The notes: generated by a model from the sequence alone, not told the origin. Shown: positions 15,743-25,717, counted from the first letter of the stretch. The stretch is DNA of 64,000 nucleotides from Stygiolobus sp037389425 (GCF_037389425.1 NZ_JBBHKR010000042.1:1-64000); one strand, 5' to 3'. Program-made: numbers and translations.

Positions 15743-17191
15743 TTAACTTATCTTCCTATAGACGAGGACTATAGCTATTATTGCTACTATTAAACCAAGT
15801 ACACCTGCAATTATTCCTCCGTATACTAAGGGTAGAATTCCGTTTACCTGAGATTTCAACTGGTTTACGGTAGTATTTAGGCTCGATAACTCAGTGGCTA
15901 ATGTATTAAGTGATGTCTTTAGGCTATTCACAGTCCCGCTTAATCCACTTGCTGTCTGATTAGCAGTGGTTAACTCTTGGTTCAAGGTATTAACCTCTTT
16001 TGTTACTGTAGTTATGCTCTGGTTTAAGGAGGATAACGAAGTAGTTAGAGAGTTTATACTTGTATTCAATGTTTTGATATCTGTGTTCAGTAAATTGATC
16101 TCTGTTTGAATTAGCTCAATGTAATGTTGTAAGTAAGCTAATGTGTTATAGTAGGCTTGTACCGACACTGAGACGGATTGGGTTAAGGACATATAGCTCG
16201 CGTTAATACTTAAAACAACCTCATAGGGTGCTGAAGTAGTGTTAACTACCATGGCTTCTATAGTTATGTTATAGTCACCAGCATATGTACCACTTGTAAT
16301 TGGAGATACCGATAACACCTTTACTAATGAAGGATATGCTGAAGAGGCCTGAACAGTAGCATTGCTAATTGGCATTCCAGCGAATTCTACTTTAGCTATG
16401 ATAGACGCAGGTATACCTTGGGTTACAACCACGCTAGTTAAAGGAGCATTAATATTACTTGCGTCAACAACTGTTCCGTTCTGCATTACCATAAATGGTA
16501 TTATTGAAAGCACAGCAGGATAGAGTTTTATAACTTCTGTAACACTCTGGTTACCCACGATAGAGAAAGTTACTGAGTTATTTACAAACCCGCTATACAT
16601 CGCTACTGCTTGGAATGTCTGAGTGAAATTGAACGATATTACCGAGAGAGTTACAGTACCAGAAGCTCCAGTAGTTCCTTCGGTAATCAGCTTATGAATA
16701 CCATTTGTTGTGTTATATAAATATACCATAGCTCCACTTAATGGAACACCAGTTTCTCCATTTAGTACCTCTATTGTAACAGAGGCTTGAGCCGGAACGT
16801 AAACAACTTGTATTACTCCAGTTTTAGTTCCTAAAGGACTTGGAGCCTCTACCGAGACAGCTATTGTATACGTACCAGGTGTTGACAGTTGTCCTTGTCC
16901 AAAAGTTCCCAGGTTTTCGATTACAAATCCTTGAGCATTAGTTTGAGTTGGAGGTAAGTCAACATTAACACCAGATGGAGTTGTTATAGTTATTGTTACT
17001 GGCTGATTAGCATATTGAGAACCTGCAGATGCATTAAGGTACAACGTCTGACCAGAATGATAGACTTGTCCGTTAGTAGATGGAGAATAGAAAGTTATAC
17101 CATTACTAGTGTAGGCTGCATTAAAAACCGTAGCCATCGATACTGCTACTAAAACCAACATTATACCAGTTATTAATATAGGATTTTTCAT
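15743..17191 (-). CDS. slaB: S-layer stalk protein SlaB
   Basis: A 482-residue protein with the SlaB layout. A signal peptide (about 1-25) is followed by Thr/Ser/Val-rich beta-sandwich domains (about 30-345), then a long coiled coil (about 350-450) of leucine/serine/asparagine heptads such as LNTDIKTLNTSINSLTTSL, and a C-terminal membrane helix (about 455-478) ending YRKIS. SlaB trimers anchor the SlaA lattice to the membrane of Sulfolobales as stalks. Many Asn-X-Ser/Thr sites fit heavy glycosylation. It lies 85 bases after slaA on the same strand with its own Shine-Dalgarno sequence, matching the known slaA-slaB operon. Confidence 0.93.
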   Translation of the reverse strand: MKNPILITGIMLVLVAVSMATVFNAAYTSNGITFYSPSTNGQVYHSGQTLYLNASAGSQYANQPVTITITTPSGVNVDLPPTQTNAQGFVIENLGTFGQGQLSTPGTYTIAVSVEAPSPLGTKTGVIQVVYVPAQASVTIEVLNGETGVPLSGAMVYLYNTTNGIHKLITEGTTGASGTVTLSVISFNFTQTFQAVAMYSGFVNNSVTFSIVGNQSVTEVIKLYPAVLSIIPFMVMQNGTVVDASNINAPLTSVVVTQGIPASIIAKVEFAGMPISNATVQASSAYPSLVKVLSVSPITSGTYAGDYNITIEAMVVNTTSAPYEVVLSINASYMSLTQSVSVSVQAYYNTLAYLQHYIELIQTEINLLNTDIKTLNTSINSLTTSLSSLNQSITTVTKEVNTLNQELTTANQTASGLSGTVNSLKTSLNTLATELSSLNTTVNQLKSQVNGILPLVYGGIIAGVLGLIVAIIAIVLVYRKIS

Positions 17192-17196
17192 CTTTT

Positions 17197-17205
17197 ACAC
17201 CACCC
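17197..17205 (-). promoter_or_regulatory. Shine-Dalgarno sequence of slaB
   Basis: GGGTGGTGT on the minus strand ends six bases before the slaB ATG and is complementary to the 16S rRNA 3' end. A clear Shine-Dalgarno site fits an internal operon gene, in contrast with the leaderless starts common elsewhere in the window. Confidence 0.75.
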
Positions 17206-17225
17206 ATACATAACTCGGAAATTTT

Positions 17226-17244
17226 CAATAAATAAATAAAAAAG
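17226..17244 (-). terminator. T-rich tract between slaA and slaB
   Basis: Downstream of slaA the transcribed strand reads CCTTTTTTATTTATTTATT, the kind of T-run at which archaeal RNA polymerase terminates. Its place before slaB could make part of the transcripts stop after slaA, giving more SlaA than SlaB as the lattice requires. The partial-termination role is inference. Confidence 0.55.
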
Positions 17245-17276
17245 GATTTTTAACTTTTACTCAAAATCCCGCCACT

Positions 17277-20200
17277 TTATGTAGTTATGTTTACGTTAGT
17301 AAAGTACAACGACACTGGATATTCAGAGATGGTAGGTCCACCAGCATAAGGTACTGCGAATAATATTATCACGTACTTACCTGCAGGTAATGAAGATATA
17401 CCATTTAATTGCACGTATACTAGTAAGCTCTTTACAGCTGATGGAGTAGCAGCATAGTATAGATAAGGCTTAGCTACTACTTGTGAGTAGGAGTAATAGG
17501 CTATCTCTGTTGGGTTTATTATCTTTCCAGTAGTGGCATTAAAGTCGCTAGCTGGATACACTAGTGCTTCTATGTAGAACTCTAACGGGTATGGCAATAC
17601 GCTAGTTACATATATCTTTACTACTTGGTCGGTCGGCGTTATGGTTAATGATTCGTTGTAGTAGTAGGTGAACTTGTTAGCACCGGGTATAATACCACTT
17701 GGATAGTTGAATGGTGCTAGTCTTATCGGAGTGAAGTTCAAGGCAGTCATATAGGTCATTCCGCTATAGCTCTCTACTGGGTCAGATACTGTGTAGTATA
17801 TTACTGCATTGAATCCTACTGATATGTTCTTGTATGGTACGCTAGGTAATAGGAAGTATCCAGCTGGTCCTAGTACATATGGTTTACCACCTAGTACTAT
17901 TGCAAGGCTTCCGTTAGTGTATACGGTAGTGTTGCTAGCTGTCTTTACTGTTGGTGCAGGAACAGTGCTATTAGGTACTATTGTGAACGGTAATGTACCG
18001 TTGAATATTCCAGTACCTGGAGCTGTCTCAGGTATCGTCGGCATTACATCACCAGATATATTAGTCTTCTGTCCGTATACGTTAACTACTACAGTCTGTC
18101 CGCTAGTCATGTTGTAGTATATCATTGCCTTGTACTTAGGTCCTACAGTATTGTTGGTGACAATCGTCAAGTTAGTTATTCCTAAAGACAATTCTGAAGA
18201 CACAGCGCTACTTGCATACTGTTTGTCAGCGAATGACAAGAACGGCTCCTTATATACCATCTCAGCTATGAACCATGGTGGAGCAAATGTTGGAGTTGGG
18301 TAGAATGGATATGCTGTCATGAAGAACTCTACTAGTCCAGGCTCCGGAGGAACTATTGGCATAATACCTTGTAGAGCTATGATCTTTGCTGTAGCTATCT
18401 TAGTTTGACCAGTTATGTAGTCATGATAGGATATAGACAAGTTGCTACCGTTTAATGCAGTGATCGTTGTGTGCAATATCTTCAATAAACCTGGAATGCT
18501 TATCTCGAAGTAGAAGGTACCGTTACAATACGTCTGCTCTTGTCCATCTAAGGATACGAACAGTGTTGTCAAATTGCTGAAGGATGGGACTATCCTTACT
18601 ACACTTCCGTTATGATAGGTTACGTTAATTGATAACATCTCACCTAGTAGTTGTTCTGTAGCGTATACGTTTACTAGCTCATATAACGATGATACCCACT
18701 CCGCACTTACTACAGTACCAGTAGTGGTATTAAGTGATCCTAGAGCTAAATATGTTGGTAATGTAGAGCCATAGTATGGTTCGTACAATACTAAAGTTGC
18801 GGAGGGCGCATATAATGGTATAATGTTACCCTTGAAGTAGAATGTTAAGTTAACTGGAGGTACTTGCATTGTAGCTAATACCTTGTATGTTCCAGTGTAC
18901 TGTAAGTCGTGGTATACTGCATAGTCTGTGGTTTCGTACACAAACTTAAAGCCGCTACCTATGAAGGATCCGTTAGGCACTACTAAGTATAAACCTGGGC
19001 CTTGTCCTACATAAGTTCCATTAACTGTCGCACCATCAAATACAGACCCGTCTACTTGATACCTTACATATAAATTGATTGTGTAATAGGGTTCAGCAGC
19101 ACCTGGGAATGGTGTTCCCAGAGGAGCAGCTTGTGGTAATAGATACATGTAACCTACAGTAGCCATATTACCAGGTAATACATTGTACATCATTGTCTTT
19201 CCACCAATTATGGATGTTACGTTAAGACCGGCTATACCATATATAGGAACTGCATAGCTACCATATCCACTGTTAACAGTCTTGGACTGTAGGAAGTAGT
19301 AGTTTACTAACGGATTGTTACTACCATAGTATTGTAGATAATATAATGCCATAGCATCAGCCTCTGAATTCGGAATACTGTATAACGGAGTAGTAACACC
19401 CTTAACAGACGCATTTACCGTTGTTGGATCAAATGGAGCTACTTGTGACATTGGCGCATAATATACTCCCGTTGGGATTGATGTGCTATTCTTTCCGAAT
19501 TCTCCAGTTACATTGTATATAGTGCTAGAACTGAATATCACTGGGCCAGGGACACTTTTATTGCTAAAGTTCAGACCGTTAGTCGGTATAGCATAAGTGA
19601 AGCTTCCTCCTACATACCCTGGATCTAATATTGCATCAGGATCGTATATGGTCATTGTGACGTAGTTATTGCAGATGAAGTCAGTAGATGGCGGTGCTTG
19701 AGTAATACTTATACTTGGAGGTATTATTATACCGTAGAAATATCCGTGGTTAGCCGATAGTACATTATTCTGAGTATCGTATGCTGTTACTACTACGCTG
19801 GTCTCATTAGTCCATATTCCAAAATCCACTAATGCGACATATGCAAACTGAGGTTGTTCTTCGAACTCGAGAGTTATTGGAGACTGACCAGTTGCTGTAG
19901 CGGGAACGTTAGGAGCTTGTAGTAATAGGTAGAAATATGGTAACTGAGCTATTTTAGCTAAGTTCAAACCACCATGTAACGTCTTAACTGTGAAGGGCTC
20001 TTGAGTTCCTATTATATATAATGGATACTCACCAAAAGTGAATCCTGGATAGTATACAGATACCATGTATCCCATTGCAGTGGTTCCGTTTATAATGGGA
20101 TATGCAGGAGTTAATATTAAGCCATTAAAACTGTAGTTTCCAGCTGGTACGTTATTGAAGGTTAAGGTGGCGTTACTAAACAGCGTCGCCGTTACGGATG

Positions 20201-21890
20201 CCGCAGTTGATGTGAAGTGACCTACTGCAGATATCTGAGATGTTCCTTCTATGGCTATACTAGACGGTGGGGTGGATAATATTGCACTTTGATAGTAGGT
20301 AACACCACTTACCTTAAGTCCTTCATAAGCTGTAGCAGATAACTGGATTGTAGCACTGTAATAGCTTAAAGTTGGCTGTGTAGGTTCTACTAGATTTACA
20401 GTATAGGTTTTACCATTAAATGTACCGGTCAGAGTTAGCTTATTCGGATAGGGGATGTAGTAAGCGTATACCGGTAATGTGGAGCCTTTGGTATTGTTTG
20501 TACCATTGACATATGCTTTTACATAGGTAGTACTTGGAGTTGTATTGCCAGCTATTGCGGTCTGGAAGTACAAGTTAGATACATATTCTACTACACTTCC
20601 ATTGTTCTTAACTGGTGTCAATGTTAGTAAGTATAAGTAGTACGATTTTCCATTTACGCTGAAGACGCCAGAAGCATTAATTTTCATACCATCTATTGTA
20701 ATAACGTCACTGGACGTTATTACACCGAAGAACTCACGATACCCGTTAGAGAAGTTATACGCATTAAACATGAAAGTACTGGGGTAGTTATCGATCGATG
20801 CTATAAATGCCATGCTGGCAAAACTTAATGTTACTGGGCCTGGTACTGAGTAGTTTAACTGGAATGTAAACTGACCAGCTTTCTTAGTTCCTAATAAACC
20901 GTCGACTAAAGTGAAGTTAATTAAAGCTCTACCCCATATCACGGGCTTTACGGTTGATACACTAGTTAGTGCGGGACCTAGATAACCGTCAGCTTGAGTT
21001 GGATTAATGAATCCCGCTTGTGATGGTGAGGTAGCGAATACGAGTGGACCGAATATTATTACTTGGCTAGTAGTGGAGGGACCTAATGTAGTTCCACCTA
21101 TTGTAGTGGCTTGTAAAGTGGCATAAGCACTAATCTCTGTCGAATACTTCCCTGCAAGATTTTGAAGACACGACAGTTTTGATAAGTTTTGTGCGAGATA
21201 ATAAGCAATAGTATCTGTAGATTGACCTACGGTCTTACCGGTTGACGGATAATATAGAGTACTGTATGGGTTAGTGGTTATATTATTCACTTTAGCTGAA
21301 GATAACGTAGTTACGTTGTTTGTGTTAGCGTTGTAATAGAATATATCGGATTCATACGCTTGACTAACATTTGGTAATACACCTTGTAAGTAGTTTACGG
21401 GTATGTACTCAGTAGTATTTACAGAGGCCTTTCCATTCAATCCAGTGTACCCTACACCTACTAGGAAGAACACTATCTTGGACGCTGCATCGTAATAAAC
21501 GGAGTAGTTGTATTTAGTGCCGGCTGGACTCTGTAGATTCTGAGGTAACGTTACTTCTTGAGGAGAAATATATGCTTGACCATTCTGAGCATTAGTTTCT
21601 TCAAAATACATCTGTATGTTATTAGATATTGCTAATATCAAGTTAGTTATCGCATCGTATTCGTTAGAGTTTATCTTAGTTAAGTTAACGTTTGAAACAT
21701 TTACTATGAATGCAATTGCTTGTATCGACTGGTTCTGGAGGCTAGATATGAATACAGCACCTATCTGTCCAGCAGATGGTAAAGGTGTTGCTGCTGCTTG
21801 CGGTATTATAGTTGTTAACAATGGACTTGCCTCAATTACAATTGAAGCTATAAATAACGTAGATAGGATTAGACCTAACAGTCTATTCAT
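17277..21890 (-). CDS. slaA: S-layer lattice protein SlaA
   Basis: At 1537 residues this is the largest protein in the window. It has an N-terminal signal peptide (about 1-35, ending near AAATPLPSAG) and an extended beta-rich body dominated by Thr, Ser, Asn, Tyr, Gly and Pro, with very few cysteines and numerous Asn-X-Ser/Thr sequons. There is no C-terminal membrane helix, as expected for SlaA, which is held by SlaB. Position directly upstream of slaB, composition and size identify it as the outer-canopy S-layer protein. It is somewhat longer than the SlaA proteins I know (about 1200-1450 residues). SlaA sequences diverge fast, so identity rests on architecture and synteny. Confidence 0.92.
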   Translation of the reverse strand: MNRLLGLILSTLFIASIVIEASPLLTTIIPQAAATPLPSAGQIGAVFISSLQNQSIQAIAFIVNVSNVNLTKINSNEYDAITNLILAISNNIQMYFEETNAQNGQAYISPQEVTLPQNLQSPAGTKYNYSVYYDAASKIVFFLVGVGYTGLNGKASVNTTEYIPVNYLQGVLPNVSQAYESDIFYYNANTNNVTTLSSAKVNNITTNPYSTLYYPSTGKTVGQSTDTIAYYLAQNLSKLSCLQNLAGKYSTEISAYATLQATTIGGTTLGPSTTSQVIIFGPLVFATSPSQAGFINPTQADGYLGPALTSVSTVKPVIWGRALINFTLVDGLLGTKKAGQFTFQLNYSVPGPVTLSFASMAFIASIDNYPSTFMFNAYNFSNGYREFFGVITSSDVITIDGMKINASGVFSVNGKSYYLYLLTLTPVKNNGSVVEYVSNLYFQTAIAGNTTPSTTYVKAYVNGTNNTKGSTLPVYAYYIPYPNKLTLTGTFNGKTYTVNLVEPTQPTLSYYSATIQLSATAYEGLKVSGVTYYQSAILSTPPSSIAIEGTSQISAVGHFTSTAASVTATLFSNATLTFNNVPAGNYSFNGLILTPAYPIINGTTAMGYMVSVYYPGFTFGEYPLYIIGTQEPFTVKTLHGGLNLAKIAQLPYFYLLLQAPNVPATATGQSPITLEFEEQPQFAYVALVDFGIWTNETSVVVTAYDTQNNVLSANHGYFYGIIIPPSISITQAPPSTDFICNNYVTMTIYDPDAILDPGYVGGSFTYAIPTNGLNFSNKSVPGPVIFSSSTIYNVTGEFGKNSTSIPTGVYYAPMSQVAPFDPTTVNASVKGVTTPLYSIPNSEADAMALYYLQYYGSNNPLVNYYFLQSKTVNSGYGSYAVPIYGIAGLNVTSIIGGKTMMYNVLPGNMATVGYMYLLPQAAPLGTPFPGAAEPYYTINLYVRYQVDGSVFDGATVNGTYVGQGPGLYLVVPNGSFIGSGFKFVYETTDYAVYHDLQYTGTYKVLATMQVPPVNLTFYFKGNIIPLYAPSATLVLYEPYYGSTLPTYLALGSLNTTTGTVVSAEWVSSLYELVNVYATEQLLGEMLSINVTYHNGSVVRIVPSFSNLTTLFVSLDGQEQTYCNGTFYFEISIPGLLKILHTTITALNGSNLSISYHDYITGQTKIATAKIIALQGIMPIVPPEPGLVEFFMTAYPFYPTPTFAPPWFIAEMVYKEPFLSFADKQYASSAVSSELSLGITNLTIVTNNTVGPKYKAMIYYNMTSGQTVVVNVYGQKTNISGDVMPTIPETAPGTGIFNGTLPFTIVPNSTVPAPTVKTASNTTVYTNGSLAIVLGGKPYVLGPAGYFLLPSVPYKNISVGFNAVIYYTVSDPVESYSGMTYMTALNFTPIRLAPFNYPSGIIPGANKFTYYYNESLTITPTDQVVKIYVTSVLPYPLEFYIEALVYPASDFNATTGKIINPTEIAYYSYSQVVAKPYLYYAATPSAVKSLLVYVQLNGISSLPAGKYVIILFAVPYAGGPTISEYPVSLYFTNVNITT

Positions 21891-21918
21891 ATCACTTCTA
21901 AGGGAATGAAGTTCTCTC

Positions 21919-21928
21919 TATTTATAAA
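21919..21928 (-). promoter_or_regulatory. TATA box of slaA
   Basis: The minus strand reads TTTATAAATA about 30 bases before the slaA ATG, with a purine-rich run just upstream as a possible BRE. This predicts a transcript starting only a few bases before the ATG. It is the clearest promoter in the window, as expected for one of the most highly expressed genes. Confidence 0.65.
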
Positions 21929-22119
21929 TTCTTTTATACGATTGTATACACCTAACAGTTTGGTATTTTAGACCACATTTTATAGTTTTAACCGTGTGGA
22001 TTAAATTATAAAATATAGCTTTTAAATCTATCTTGAGACCAGTATTATGTTAATAAAAATTTAATTTTAGTTCTAATATATTAAATAATATCGATGTTTG
22101 TCTCCGGTATATAAAGTGT

Positions 22120-22269
22120 TTACCCGTGGTGTAACTTTTCCTTACTTTTAATTACTTCTAATTCCACCACGGGCACCCCTCTCAAGGGCTCACACACATT
22201 CACCCTTAACTCATTGGGGCTAATCGAGGTAAACACCACTACCCACCCATCCACTTTTATCACTCCCAT
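22120..22269 (-). CDS. Possible 49-residue small protein in a GC-richer island
   Basis: An ATG-started frame of 49 codons begins MGVIKVDGWVVVFTSISPNE and ends KSKEKLHHG. It is preceded by a short purine run (CGAGG) and by a TATA-like box about 60 bases upstream. Base composition is clearly richer in GC than the surrounding intergenic DNA. The last 17 codons span a perfect 9-bp inverted repeat (CCCGTGGTG at 22123-22131, CACCACGGG at 22165-22173), which may fold in RNA. I do not recognise the protein. It could equally be a structured RNA or the remnant of a small mobile element. Confidence 0.4.
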   Translation of the reverse strand: MGVIKVDGWVVVFTSISPNELRVNVCEPLRGVPVVELEVIKSKEKLHHG

Positions 22270-22662
22270 CCTCGTGAGCAGTGACCGTCATCAGTTAGGG
22301 GGAACATCAGTAACACTATTTGTAATACTATATAAACGTAATAAACGTAACTTGTCAATAACGATATTTAGAAGTAATTAAAAATAACGAGTAGTTACGA
22401 AAAAATGTTACAGTTTAAATTACAGTTTAAAATAGTTATAATACATAGGAAACCACCACATACACTTAGATATATCTTGATTCCTAAATCATTAATAGTA
22501 TTATAAAAAGTATAATCCCAATTAGATTTAAATTTAGACATAAATATAGTGCTTGACTTTTTAACTTAAGTACTTAAATGATATTACCTTGTTACAATAA
22601 ATCGATGATAATACCTTTTGCCAAAGAACTTATTTACCTTTTTTAGTCTAATCTAATTTGAC

Positions 22663-24621
22663 ATGAATAGAAGATTATTATTGAGTGTCATACTACTAAT
22701 ACCAACACTTTTAATGCTTTTTTCACAGATACCACTCTTATTAGCACAGACTACGTCTAGCTATTCAACTGCCGGTATAACTGTATTACCAGGGACTCAG
22801 GTTAACCCACAAGGGATGAACCCACCGCAAATAGTTTTGCCTACTTCGACCGGAAGTGCGACTTACTCACTAATACTAATAAACAGTAGGGACTCCCCAG
22901 CACAAGTTCCGGTATACTTAGATTCCTCACTATATACCACTGTAACATTACAACCTTATTCGTACAAGGTGCTCAATCTGAACTTGAATACTGGCCTTCA
23001 TGAAATTCAAGCTAACGGCGAAACTTTCTACGTAAATGTCACTCAAGTAAGTAGTGCTATTAATGGAGAGATGACATTAAACGGAAGTGCCAACGTTTAT
23101 GTGTTCAACGCTCAACCGGGACATATCTATAAAGTATACTATAGTATGACTTCTTCCTTGTCTTCCTTATCTCAAGTATATGCCTACTTTGTGTCAAACC
23201 TAGCTAATAACTGGTACGGTGACGTTGTCTGCCAGGCTTCTCCATCTGGAACTACAGGTAGTGTTATCTTCGCAGTACCGCAGGATATAGCCCAAGGTCT
23301 TTACTACATCTATTTGTACCGTGGTTATGAGGGTTTTTCCAATAACGTTTCTTATCCTGCTGCTTATGTGTACGGGCTCATCATAGTCAACGTATCTTAC
23401 GGGATTCCCACAACATTATCTACACCTTCATTGATTTCAGAGAACGGAGTAACATTAGAGGTTCAGAATGTAAGCGGATATACTTATTTACAAATCAACT
23501 ATCCGTTCAACGAAGAGAATATGTATACGATCACTGTATATACTACGAGTGGTACTCAAACTTATACAATAACTAACACCAGCGGTGGAAGTTATTCCTT
23601 ACCTGGAGCACCCTTTGGTAGCTATAGTGCTGAGGTGTATGGTGTCAGCCTTCCTTGGGCTTTCTCTAACGGATCGATAACTCTGAAGTTACCGCAATTC
23701 TATAAAGCAATTATTCAGATAAAGTCCCCTCAAGGTATGGTGACATTAAGATACCCATCCACTCCTATATCTGTAGCTACCGTGAACCTTGAAGTCCTAT
23801 CGACAAGTGGTGTTCCTATACCTGGTGCAAAAGTGACCTTGTATAACATTAGTAATAAACAACCTATTAGTAGTTACACTACTAGTCCGCAAGGTTTAGT
23901 GTCTATTACTTTACCGCTAGGGACTAAAATTAACGCAACAGTAAGTGCTCCCGGCTATATCAGTAATTCTACCGTAATAGCCTTCAGCCAAAACGAGACT
24001 GTAAAGATATACCTAACTCCAATATATTTGAGCTTTAGCATAACTCAACTCTCTGAGAAACTCAATAACGGAACTACCGTACCTATAACTCCTTCATCTA
24101 TACTAAGTATCTACGAGGGGGCTACTTTAAACTTAAGTTTTAAAATTATGACCAACAGTCCGTATAACGTTTCTGTAAATGCGACCCTAAACAATGTTGA
24201 GATCCCGGTTATTATGAAAAACGGTTTGTATACAATAACTTACAACTTCATAAATAACAATACCTATACCTTAAAGTTAGAGGCTAGCAGTAACGGGGCA
24301 TCAAACACTACGGAAATAGAGATTAAGGTTATACCTATTGTTATGTCTTCACCTACTCCATCGACTTCTACGTCTTCAACTACAACGACTGCTACGTCTT
24401 CAACTACAACAACCACCTCACATTCTACTACAACAACCACCTCGACTACTAGCACTACTACACAATCTAATACCACCTCGACTACGACATCAACGAGCCC
24501 ATCTGTTTCAGTCTCACCTACTTCAACAACGTCGTCCTCGCCCAGCTTTGTACCTATCTTGATAATCGTGGTAATAATAGTGATAGCAGCAGTAGTTGCA
24601 ATAGTAATTCTAAGAAAATAA
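22663..24621 (+). CDS. Membrane-anchored surface protein with Ser/Thr-rich stalk
   Basis: A 652-residue secreted protein: signal peptide at about 1-28, several beta-sandwich domains (the one near 375-450, VNLEVLSTSGVPIPGAKVTL, looks like a carboxypeptidase-regulatory/SlaB-type Ig fold), a low-complexity Ser/Thr stalk at about 562-625, and a C-terminal membrane helix (about 628-650). The stalk is encoded by repetitive ACT/TCA/ACA codons and is probably O-glycosylated. The layout parallels SlaB but with a Ser/Thr rod replacing the coiled coil. It is divergent from slaA-slaB, so it is probably an S-layer-associated protein. Exact role unknown. Confidence 0.75.
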   Translation: MNRRLLLSVILLIPTLLMLFSQIPLLLAQTTSSYSTAGITVLPGTQVNPQGMNPPQIVLPTSTGSATYSLILINSRDSPAQVPVYLDSSLYTTVTLQPYSYKVLNLNLNTGLHEIQANGETFYVNVTQVSSAINGEMTLNGSANVYVFNAQPGHIYKVYYSMTSSLSSLSQVYAYFVSNLANNWYGDVVCQASPSGTTGSVIFAVPQDIAQGLYYIYLYRGYEGFSNNVSYPAAYVYGLIIVNVSYGIPTTLSTPSLISENGVTLEVQNVSGYTYLQINYPFNEENMYTITVYTTSGTQTYTITNTSGGSYSLPGAPFGSYSAEVYGVSLPWAFSNGSITLKLPQFYKAIIQIKSPQGMVTLRYPSTPISVATVNLEVLSTSGVPIPGAKVTLYNISNKQPISSYTTSPQGLVSITLPLGTKINATVSAPGYISNSTVIAFSQNETVKIYLTPIYLSFSITQLSEKLNNGTTVPITPSSILSIYEGATLNLSFKIMTNSPYNVSVNATLNNVEIPVIMKNGLYTITYNFINNNTYTLKLEASSNGASNTTEIEIKVIPIVMSSPTPSTSTSSTTTTATSSTTTTTSHSTTTTTSTTSTTTQSNTTSTTTSTSPSVSVSPTSTTSSSPSFVPILIIVVIIVIAAVVAIVILRK

Positions 24622-24671
24622 AAAGATTTTTTCCTTAAATTAAATATTATAAAACTATTATTATATAACTA

Positions 24672-24698
24672 TTTTTCTTCCTTCTTTCTTTTTCTTTT
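24672..24698 (+). terminator. Pyrimidine/T-rich terminator after the stalked surface protein
   Basis: A run dominated by T with interspersed C (TTTTTCTTCCTTCTTTC then TTTTTCTTTT) begins about 50 bases after the stop codon. T-rich tracts of this kind terminate archaeal transcription. A shorter T-run occurs just after the stop at about 24627-24633. Confidence 0.5.
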
Positions 24699-24768
24699 AT
24701 TCGTTTTAATTAAAGACAAATAACGACAACAACAAAAAATTACTATTTTAGTTTAGTATATGTAGTAG

Positions 24769-25461
24769 TTATATACTTCTTAACCTCTCTCTTATTTCTT
24801 TAGGATCTTTTAATATAGATATTATTAGAGTTATACCATCTTTCTCAGCTAAGAGAAGAGCTAAGGGATCTAATTTCACCGGTCTATGTAATACAATAAT
24901 TGAGGGTTTTATAGGGGCGATCTTTAAGGCTATAAGGGGGGACCTCCCTGAACTCACGTTGGTGAACACTACCACTCTACCCAGCATGAAATTAAGGAGT
25001 TGATAAAACTCGAGACCTTTAAGGCTCGTTATAGCCCTTATACTGTCCGTAATAACCCAGCCGTAAACCTTTGTTTCCGGAATAAATGAATTTGGTATTA
25101 TACCATCTAAGGCTGTGGCTATATCATCTACACCAACCGGTGATTGGAAATCGCCCATGTCGTCTATAAAGGGTAACATAAGTGCGTAACCTTTGATCAA
25201 TTCGTTAATTACTCTGTACCCCCTTTCGGCATCTATATCTATGAGTCCCTTAACAAATTTCCTTAAAAAGTCTATACCAGGCTTCCTTCTTCCTCTTTCA
25301 TAATCGGCTATAACTGATTGGGATATCCCCATATACCTGGCTAGTTCCCCTTGAGAGATGTTAAAAGCCTCCCTCCACTTTCTCATGGACGCGCCAGGGG
25401 ATTCACTCCAGCTTATATCCCCGGCGATCCTTTTTGCAAGTGTTTCAATTAGATAATCCAT
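24769..25461 (-). CDS. HTH (Xre-type) transcriptional regulator with conserved C-terminal domain
   Basis: A 230-residue protein. Residues about 26-75 are a helix-turn-helix of the Cro/C1 type (WREAFNISQGELARYMGISQ, then VIADYERGRRKPG). The remaining 150 residues form an alpha/beta domain rich in Ile/Leu/Val without a motif I can name. The layout fits the archaeal group of HTH regulators with an extra C-terminal domain. Its start lies 37 bases from tRNA-Pro on the other strand, so the two are divergent. No operator is visible. Confidence 0.82.
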   Translation of the reverse strand: MDYLIETLAKRIAGDISWSESPGASMRKWREAFNISQGELARYMGISQSVIADYERGRRKPGIDFLRKFVKGLIDIDAERGYRVINELIKGYALMLPFIDDMGDFQSPVGVDDIATALDGIIPNSFIPETKVYGWVITDSIRAITSLKGLEFYQLLNFMLGRVVVFTNVSSGRSPLIALKIAPIKPSIIVLHRPVKLDPLALLLAEKDGITLIISILKDPKEIRERLRSI

Positions 25462-25497
25462 AGTAAAAGCTATAAGTGAAGAGGAAATATTCTTATT

Positions 25498-25573
25498 GGG
25501 CCCGTGGTCTAGCTTGGACTAGGATGCGGCGTTCGGGTCGCCGTGGTCCCGGGTTCAAGTCCCGGCGGGCCCA
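25498..25573 (+). tRNA. tRNA-Pro (anticodon CGG)
   Basis: A 76-nt cloverleaf: acceptor stem GGGCCCG with CGGGCCC and discriminator A; anticodon arm CGGCG-TTCGGGT-CGCCG giving anticodon CGG with G37; T arm CCGGG-TTCAAGT-CCCGG. No intron and no encoded CCA. It is the first of three tRNA genes in 470 bases, all on the plus strand. Confidence 0.95.
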
Positions 25574-25643
25574 GAACCTTATATATTGTGATTTTAGGGG
25601 TGCTGACTTTTTAATTACTTAAAGCGTAATTTATAGTAGAAGT

Positions 25644-25717
<74 letters not shown>

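Larger units (their letters stand above)
21891..22662. other. Divergent regulatory region between slaA and the stalked surface protein
   Basis: The region is AT-rich except for a distinct GC-richer island at about 22120-22310, which holds a small open frame described separately. The slaA promoter lies at its left end, and a TATA-like CTTATTTAC at 22629-22637 serves the plus-strand surface protein. A TATA-like TTTATATAG reads toward the island on the minus strand at about 22328-22336. The remaining stretches (21930-22110 and 22340-22600) show nothing else I can support. Confidence 0.55.

Noticed and set aside
17809..18117. A 102-codon plus-strand frame inside slaA (also one at 21616-21909).
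   Set aside because: They are antisense shadows of the low-complexity slaA coding sequence.
22270..22310. CTGA/TGATGA motifs on the minus strand in the GC-richer island.
   Set aside because: C' overlaps D' and no terminal D box is present, so it does not form a C/D sRNA.
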